The position numbers were made by a program, and so were the translations under genes. A DNA stretch of 64,000 nucleotides from Ascaphus truei (Eukaryota; Chordata; Amphibia; Anura; Ascaphidae), in NCBI GenBank assembly GCA_036426205.1, contig CM071579.1, positions 16,660,267 through 16,724,266 of the forward strand, in the 5' to 3' direction. The notes under the pieces are model-generated. The model worked only from the letters and a program-made list of their open reading frames with translations, was not told where the DNA came from and searched no databases. The number at the start of each line of letters is the position of its first letter. The stretch's first letter is position 1. Below, in pieces: positions 57,011 through 64,000 of this stretch.

Positions 57011-57854
57011 ATTTGTTCCCTTAAATATATGTCATGAGATAGATTTTTTGACACCAAGATGTTTATCTGTAGGTATGGGGAAAATAATTGTCATTATCCC
57101 TTTACTTTAACTATGCTATGAATAAGGTGGAAAGGAATTATATATAGATTTTATATACCTATAATATCACTGATAGACATTAAAATAAAATATACTTTTT
57201 ATTTTAAATTCATTTTATGGAGGCATACAAGCAATCTAATTGTATCCTTTTTAGCCTTGGAAACATTTGAGTGAAGATGAGGATAGTGGGAGCAGTGTGT
57301 ACGTTATATGCCTGCAGCTCATTTTCCACATGGATCCTATTTTGTTTTTTTTAACCTATTATTATTGGATAGTATATTTAAATTACTCACAATTATTATT
57401 AGATTATTATATATTTTTTATGTTTTCTGTTGCTGTTATATGTAGTTTTATAAATTCTATGTGTCAATTACTTTTCAATATACAGTAGTATGTGGCTTTA
57501 AATATACAGGTATGTGAGGTTTTCTTTTTCTGTTTTTTAGCTGTTTCTAGCAGCTATTTTTTGTCTGTTTTTCAGTTGTTTTCTTTTCTCAGTTGTTTTC
57601 TTTTCTCAGTTTTTCTTTTTCTTTGTTTGTTTTGGAATGCACTTTTTATTTTAATTTGTTCATTAAAATGTATGCTTTTGTAGCATTATACTGTGCCAAT
57701 ATTTTAGGCTTTTTGGAGCAACAAGTTTATTTACAGTTGTTAGGCAGCTAATTGGACGGCTTAATAATTATTCATGCGGTTGGATCTCGATTGGCTAATA
57801 TGTGTTGGAGCCAGGGTACTTAAATGAGTGCCATGGGATCCTAAGGCCAAACTC

Positions 57855-57882
57855 CTGATGAAGTGTCAAGGCGACACGAAAC
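57855..57882 (+). ncRNA. Hammerhead-ribozyme-like core, best example
   Basis: CTGATGA, a GTGTC stem with loop AAGGC closed by GACAC, then GAAAC GTG: the conserved boxes are intact and correctly spaced. It lies downstream of the Penelope-like endonuclease remnant in the same orientation. Stem III and the cleavage base need a folding check. Confidence 0.75.
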
Positions 57883-58030
57883 GTGTTGTGGTGAGGTCCG
57901 GGCAGCGACGGGAAACACGTGATGACGGATACCTGGAAGCTGCTAGCAGAGTATGCCACGAGGACGCTAACTGAAAGTTAAGGCTGGTAGCTATATTTCA
58001 TGTCTGCAGCTGGACTTTTTCTCTTTTCAA

Positions 58031-59015
58031 CATCTAAGGACACTTTTAGGATGTGGGGTTTCTCAGTATAGAGCTTTATGCTTTATTGTGTGTACTCAGA
58101 CCATTTGATCTATTAGATCTTTCTTTTAAATTGCAAGTTATATGTTTTTATTATTTGACATATAATGTAAAATGTTGTCATTCAATATCACCTACTAAAG
58201 AGAGTAACAGTATGAGTAGAAATTTGAGTAATTGTTTGCAAATTGTAATTGTGTGATGTTTGCCAATAGAGTAAGCAGTGGTTGGTGTGCTTATTTTTCA
58301 GAGTTCTCCACCAACATTCAGTAGATAGTGCAAGGCTTTTGAGTAATCCAGGGTGTATAATGATATTGGGTGTGGGCCGGGAGTTCTCTGATTGTCCAGT
58401 CCCCTTACATAGACCTTGCTGTTCTATGTTCAACATGGAAGAGGGACTGGCAACCAATTAGACCATGGATAATAGCTGTAACAGCGAATCTGAGCTGGGG
58501 TCTCGTCTTGCAGTACGTGTCAGATGAGGGGATGTGTCGAGGAGATTCAGGATGCCGGCAAGTGGGAAATTTGAACTGGCCAATGGGAATCGTGCCTACC
58601 GACAACAGATTCCCCTTGCCAGCCCTACACCTCCCGCTGGGTAGACTTCACCGAGTCTGGGACACAAAGCATCTCCCCTGCTGGAAGCCTTTGTTTTACC
58701 CGGTACTCCGCCCTTCCTAGCTCACCAAATGTTCTGACAATTCTCGACTTCCCTTCTCCTCTTTGATCCCACATCTCTATGCAGACATCCTGCTGATATC
58801 GAATTATCTGGACTGTCTGTATAGAGATGGTGTAACATGGACATATCCCTGTTTAAATAAAGCAGTCTCAGAGCTCTGAGAATCCAGCAGAGAGATTGTT
58901 AATTTCAACCACTCAGACTATACATATTCTTAACATCTGCAGCACAGTGCATTGGACTGCACTGTGTACTATATGTTAAGTATATTTATAGATTCTGTTT
59001 CATCACACCAATTCT
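58031..59015. other. Unassigned segment, possible LTR
   Basis: A GC-richer block (58370-58900) begins near TGTAACAGCG (58477) and holds AATAAAG at 58856, like the LTRs elsewhere. No matching end or target duplication was found. The 116-residue frame at 58370 shows no known motif. Confidence 0.3.
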
Positions 59016-59235
59016 GTAGTGTAGCAGGTAGGGAATTGGTACTAGCATATGAAAGATACTGTGCTTGACTCCTGTATGATATGGTGTAAATTATTATTTC
59101 ATTTATAAATTATCATATAAAATAATAATTTATAAATTATACCATATCACATAGGAATCGAACCCAGGACTTTTCGGAATTGGTACTAGCATATGAAAGG
59201 CCCTAGATTCGATTCCTGCATGTGTATTCATGTTC
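59016..59235. repeat. Inverted repeat with tRNA-like box sequences
   Basis: GACTCCTGTATGATATGGTG...ATAATTT and AAATAATAATTTATAA...CCATATCACATAGGAATCG form a long hairpin (about 59070-59165). GGAATTGGTACTAGCATATG occurs at 59031 and 59179. GATTCGATTCCTG resembles a tRNA/SINE B box. It may be a tRNA-derived SINE arranged head-to-head. No intact tRNA was recognised. Confidence 0.6.
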
Positions 59236-59800
59236 AATTCATCTTCAATTCCCACATGGTGTAGGGGTGTGTATATGTGTCCGTTAGCAATAAAGCATTG
59301 AATGTTAAAAAAAAGAGAGATGTTTTTAAATCGGGAGCCACTCTCAGACCGCGTTATATGCGGATCCGCGTTGTAGCGGATCGCGCTATAACAGGGTTGA
59401 GCTGTATATATATATATATGTTACATTATAAGTATAATTCTCTTTTTCCCTTTATTGGTTTCCTTCACTGTTTTATAGTATGATTCCCTTTATCTCAAAT
59501 ATTTCATTTGTCAGTGTTTAAGTTTGACCAGTTTATCTTAATATACTGTACATAATTTAACACTGTTACAATTCCCTTGTAGCTTTCTTTCAGAGAAACA
59601 AGGGTGAGAAGCACTTTGGAGATTAGACCAACTTATCCCAATTTACCTCGCTTAACAGTTCACCAGTATAATTATTTTTCTCTCTTTTTAGGGTCCCTTC
59701 AATTTTTCATAGTGCAAGCAGTTCTGCGGCCTGTTCACCTTATCCCAAATACTTAACACTTTGTCATAAATCCCCTTTACAGCCTTTAGTGAATTAGTGA
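59236..59800. other. Non-coding segment with a GC-rich palindromic patch
   Basis: GCGGATCCGCGTTGTAGCGGATCGCGC near 59355 is locally self-complementary and precedes an AT tract. It is possibly a transposon end. Nothing else was recognised. Confidence 0.4.
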
Positions 59801-59849
59801 AAAGGGTGCTAGGCTCCTGGCCTCTGAAATTTCGCCTGGGGGAAGAGTT

Positions 59850-61100
59850 TGTCAATTAATAGAAACAACACAATGTGGGAGGGGAGACAGCTTTGCCTAT
59901 TGTACTGTATGCAAACAGTCAGTCTAGAGCGTGGCCAAATCCCCCACCCCCTGCCCCAATATGAACAACACAAACTGTGATGAACATATCAAAAATTAAA
60001 ACACAGCCGAGACCACAGTATCACAATGAGTCAATGTGCATAGCATTTGCAAATCTTTTTAGTAGGCACCCCTTAATTCATTGAATTCCCCTAGTATAAA
60101 ATTGTGTAAACAAGATATATGCCTCTTATGGTTTATATAGTATTTCTCTATGTGCCCACTACGATGACCAATGTTTTATTATTTTCATCAATTGTTTTAT
60201 TTTAGAGCAAGTCACTTGCTTTTTGTCTCTTTGCGCATGCGTTGGTATGGAACGCTTTTGCTATGCTTGGCACTCAATAGGAAATGGAATTTAAGAGGAG
60301 GTGGCCAGAGAGGAAGATGGGAGGGCTGAGTTTTTAGACACAGGATAGCCAAAGATGGACTGAATGTACTGTAAAGAAGTCCTTGGCAGCCTGAGGAGAG
60401 TCGTAAAGGCTTAATAGATGCAATGTGAGGGAGGGGGGAGTGGCTTTGTGTAGTCTATGCAAACAGCAATTTCCCCCCCAGCCCCAACACAAAAGTGAGC
60501 ACCAAATACCGTGATCCTGTATTACACAAGAAAAGAGTCACAGTGCATTTGTACTGTACAGAATATATATATATATATCACTGTGTGCCCACTACGCTTA
60601 AAATAAAAAACACATCAAAATATTAAAAAAGATCCGAAACCAACACAGTATCAGAGTTTCACAAGGAGTCAATATGCATAGCATTAGCAAAGCTTTCTTT
60701 GGTAGGCATCCCTTAATTAAGGGGGGCGCAATCTTTTTTCCCTACGCCCCCCTGTCGGCGGTCACCTCACCCCCACTGGCGCCGGCTCAGGCGCCATGAC
60801 GTCACGTTGCCTAGCGTCATTTGATGCCGCGTTGCCATGGTGATGCATGTGGATCCAAGGTAAGTAAAGGTCTACAGAGGCCCTGCAGCTCCCCCGGCAC
60901 TTAATTTAAGTGCCTTCGGGAAGTGCGCGGGGCCTCTGTAAACCGCTCGCCCCCCGCAGGCAGTCTCACGCCCCCCCCTGGGGGCCGCGCCCCTAGTTTG
61001 CGCACCGCTGCCTTAATTCATTGAATTTCTCTAGTATAAAAGTATTTGCCTCTTATGATTTATTTAGTATTTCTGAATGTGCCCATTAGTATAGAAGTAA
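59850..61100 (+). repeat. Degenerate tandem duplication, about 0.6 kb unit
   Basis: Words in the same order occur in both halves: GGAGGGGAGACAGCTTTG / GGAGGGGGGAGTGGCTTTG, GAGTCAATGTGCATAGCATT / GAGTCAATATGCATAGCATT, CTTAATTCATTGAATT and GTGCCCACTACG. The second copy is interrupted by the hAT MITE at 60719. No coding capacity was recognised. Confidence 0.75.
60719..61010. mobile_element. hAT-type GC-rich MITE, copy 2, perfect 8-bp TSD
   Basis: CCTTAATT is present exactly at 60711-60718 and 61011-61018. The ends read AAGGGGGGCGCAATC and GTTTGCGCACCGCTG. The empty site exists at 60071-60090 in the neighbouring duplicate (CACCCCTTAATTCATTG). Related to 20354-20633. Confidence 0.93.
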
Positions 61101-63121
61101 AAAAGTTAAAGGATAAAAGTAAAAGTAACAAAAATAGTTTAAAAGTGTCCACATAATAATACTAAACCAAAACATTGAATCAAATAAACTTCAGTAAGAC
61201 ATTTTTGACTAGCAATTTTATTTTTTATATTCTGCCTTCACCCAATGAGGACTATATACTGTAGGATGGCAAAACGTTATCCTGACTTCAAATAATTTCA
61301 ACGTATTGAAGGTATATATATTTGTTTGCCTTTCATTTGTGGTATATTTATTGATCCCTACTGATCATAACAGGGTAAAATGTAACTCGATTGTATCAAA
61401 TGCCATAATCCTTGTTGGCACAGCCCCGTGAAAAAAAATGTCACAAGATGCATTTTCTATCCGGAAGTCTGTCCATATCTGTACGATTTATTGAAACCTG
61501 AGCAGCTCCGCCTCTCTCTATGTATATAAATATTGGATTTCCATATTTTCTCTTCAGAGTATGATTTCCAATAATAATATCACCTGAAGGAAGGTCACAG
61601 CTGGGACTAATACATTGAGCGTATCTGTGATGACATGATAAAAGAACGCCTGATGTCTATTTGATGCTCATAAGACATTAGAACTGCTTTGGTGTCCAAC
61701 CGGAACATTTTCAAGAATGATTTCATACATATGGACCTCCAAGATTGGGACCTTCTTTGTAAAGTGTGCCTCTAATATATTAGCTCCTGGAAGGACCTGA
61801 AATACCATATGCCAAAAGACACTCAGAATCTAATGCACTTTTCTGAAACAGTTTCTTCAAGCTGCTATATATAATCAAACTCATCTGGAAACATAAACAC
61901 TCCTTGAACCTGCTGAGAAAGCTTTTTTTAAATACTGGAATCTATTCCATTATTTATTCACACGCCGCTACAACTCTTGAACAAATTTCAATAGAAGTTG
62001 ACACTGTGCATGATTTAACAGTCATGCTGAAACCTAAAATTAGGAGTCAAGTACTTGATAACCACTGTTATATATTATTATAACTGTCTGAGAACATTAC
62101 TGGATTATAAAAATAACTTGGGTTTTATTTGCTTTGGCAGTATTTTCCCACTTACTTGAACATGAGCTGTTTAAGCATCATTTTCCAGCTACTTCTATTG
62201 TACCTGTAATTAGTGGTTATTCTTGCCTTAATCATTAATTACGGTAATGTTCTTTTTCAGTTTAAGAACAATTTTCTATTTTTTAGAGTCGTAAATTTCA
62301 ATTCAGAGATTGGAAATTTCGATTGTCAAATGACAGAAAAAGATGAAATTCCGATATTGGTTTTTACCATTTCTCAGTGACATCAGATCTCTCAGATCAA
62401 TAGAGATCAAGAGAAGAAAGTATTTCACACATACTGTATGTATTTTGGAGGTTGCAATTAATGTGTGTGTGTTCCTTCATTGGATCAGGCAACTGCAGCA
62501 CTGGAAATACAAGTGTAATCCATGAAATGTTTAGTAAGAAAATCACATATGCAATTATGATTTGCATAAGATCTGTTAATATTACAGAGGCTCTGGCTAT
62601 GTTTGCAGATATTCTTATCTCCATCAAGTGCTAAAAATACTTGCTGTTTATTTAACCTTTCTGGATAATACTATGTTATGACAAATCCTAACATATGCAT
62701 GACTCATAGATATTTCTAAAGGGTTCCCAAACCTTTCACCAACTACCTTTTTAATAATGGGATTAGTTTCTGTTCTGGAATTCTGCGTGCTCTCCAGAAA
62801 ATTAATACATTCTTAATAAACTGATGTTAATATGGAGACCAAGAGAGTTATGGTGGTGACTTGATATGTCCTTATTAAACCAACTTGGCCAATACGTGGT
62901 GTTGCTCCTCTACACAAAAGGGCAGGTGCACACATTATGTAAATGTACTGTACAAGACTCCTGATTGAGTGAAAGTTATACTAGCGATCTGGTAAAGGTA
63001 ACATACTTGACTGTATTGTCTCGGCCCTCATACAATATTGTTTCTCCAGTGTTCTTCTTCCTCGCAAAGTCAAACATTTTCCATTTTGTTTATTGTTTTG
63101 GAAAATATTTCACATCCTTAG
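61101..63121. other. Non-coding, apparently unique AT-rich DNA
   Basis: No exon, RNA gene or repeat family recognised. CCAATGAGGAC...AAAACG near 61240-61285 is faintly hammerhead-like but too degenerate to call. Confidence 0.4.
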
Positions 63122-63965
63122 TATAACAGGGTATGTTCCATAAGTACCTGTTTCTCTCCACATAATGTATCTGCTATGTAAATCCTGTTAAGTTCCAGGC
63201 ATTAGCAGGTTAATCTATGGGCCAGTGACCCACTTCTGCTTCAATTGAAAGTGAAGGAAGGTAGGTGGTGACTCATGGCCTGTCTACAGCGCCCTTATAG
63301 ATGGGAACAGTCCATGAGCCTGCCCCTTCCAGAGTTTTCTAGGGGAGTAGCCAAAGGTAAGTAGTTATTCCTCTCAGCTCCTCAGAGAGTGAGGAGGGGG
63401 AGAGGTTGTTCCCCTGCTCCTCCTGGAGTGAGGGGGTGCTTCACCTCAGCTCTTCAGAGAGTGAGGATGGAGAGAAGGTTCTTGTCCTCTGCTCCTCAGC
63501 GAGAGAGGACGGAGCTGTCAGCCTTCCCCATGGCGGGGCAAGCATGCTCACTTTAGGCTGTCTGGCCTAGAGACCACCAGGATCAGAGCCCTGTACCTTC
63601 TAGAAAGCCTGGGGCTAGCGGAGAATGTGATGTGCTGCAAAGAAGAGCTTATGCAGCATGCCCCACAATAAAATCCATTCAAAGATACCTCTGTCTCTGG
63701 TGTCAGTTCCTGGGCAGGAGGGATATGATCGTGCAGTGATGGGGGCTGACACCCACACCCCGTGGGTTCCATCAGTGCTGGAGGTGTTGACACCAACCCA
63801 GAAGAACCCAGAGACCTGTCCGAGCCAGTTCTGTTCCTGTCTCCTTACCATCTGGCAGACCACTCAGAACTCATGCGAGCCTACACACACACAACTGGTA
63901 ATAAGCCTACTCCCCAACAGTGGTCCCTACATGAGGTTGGGGGGGGGGAGAGGAACCGTGTTACA
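63122..63965 (+). mobile_element. Solo LTR
   Basis: Starts TATAACAGGG (probably once TGTAACAGGG) and ends CCGTGTTACA. TTAG flanks both sides (63118-63121, 63966-63969). CAATAAAATCC near 63667 is a poly(A)-like signal. Internal short repeats of CTCCTCAGAGAGTGAGGA (63370-63510) give Ser-rich spurious frames. Confidence 0.6.
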
Positions 63966-64000
63966 TTAGTAAACATGAAGGCAGTGTAAGTGTAGGAATG

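Larger units (their letters stand above)
56441..58030 (+). mobile_element. Penelope-like element 2, 3' region
   Basis: AT-rich 3' UTR-like DNA that includes a tandem duplication (56676-57010) and ends with a well-formed hammerhead-like motif at 57855-57882. The T-rich frames at 57267-57683 have no recognised similarity. The extent of the element to about 58030 is inferred. Confidence 0.6.

Noticed and set aside
57492..57683. 63-residue hydrophobic ORF resembling a membrane protein
   Set aside because: Phe/Leu/Ser content comes from TTTTCT-rich DNA in a Penelope-like 3' region, with no homologous motif.
58370..58720. 116-residue ORF as a host gene
   Set aside because: No known motif, overlapped by an antisense frame, and set in LTR-like sequence with a poly(A) signal.
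61240..61290. Further hammerhead-like motif (CAATGAGGAC ... AAAACG)
   Set aside because: Stem II does not pair well and both conserved boxes are altered; indistinguishable from chance.

Overview
This window looks like intron and flanking DNA of a large, transposon-rich vertebrate genome. An amphibian, most likely a frog, fits best. That is inferred from one recognisable vertebrate host exon (METTL15) and from the mixture of Penelope-like, DIRS, Gypsy, L2/CR1, RTE, L1, hAT, Tc1/mariner, TTAA-type and Helitron elements. The species cannot be named from the sequence.

The only confident host gene is the 3' terminal coding exon of METTL15 (9824-10266, + strand), the mitochondrial 12S rRNA m4C methyltransferase. 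It has a good splice acceptor, an intact C-terminus and two downstream AATAAA signals. Sequence to its left is therefore probably the last METTL15 intron, and sequence to its right is intergenic. No other host exon was recognised.

Layout. 1-9823 (intron): LTR fragment, Penelope/hammerhead remnants, two non-autonomous Helitrons (2373-4072 +, 6375-7938 -), hAT MITEs and a LINE tail. 9824-10524: METTL15 end. 11187-13595: inverted repeat, hAT MITE with perfect target duplication, mariner MITE and a solo LTR. 13603-17808: an unusual LTR retroelement on the minus strand with a tRNA-Ala-like primer site, a polypurine tract and one broken ORF coding zinc knuckles, a long coiled coil and five IQ-like repeats, with no reverse transcriptase. 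17809-28990: Helitron end, many MITEs, a LINE 3' end, and quiet AT-rich DNA. 29073-33480: a Penelope-like element with RT and GIY-YIG endonuclease, hammerhead-like motifs and an inserted solo LTR. 33478-41080: RTE, L2/CR1, L1 and DIRS remnants. 43000-47766: a decayed Gypsy element. 48500-51060: Penelope termini and a 15-bp minisatellite. 51640-55750: two divergent, apparently intron-bearing broken genes, a basic protein of unknown family and a Tc1/mariner-type transposase. 55880-58030: a second Penelope-like element. 59016-61080: a tRNA-like inverted repeat and a duplicated segment that gives an empty-site/filled-site pair for a hAT MITE. 63122-63965: a solo LTR.

Almost every coding segment outside METTL15 is a decayed mobile element. 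The most unusual signals are the LTR element carrying a coiled-coil/IQ protein, the recurrent hammerhead-ribozyme-like cores (eight sites), and the divergent two-gene Tc1-like locus. All motif calls were made by eye, without alignment or folding software.
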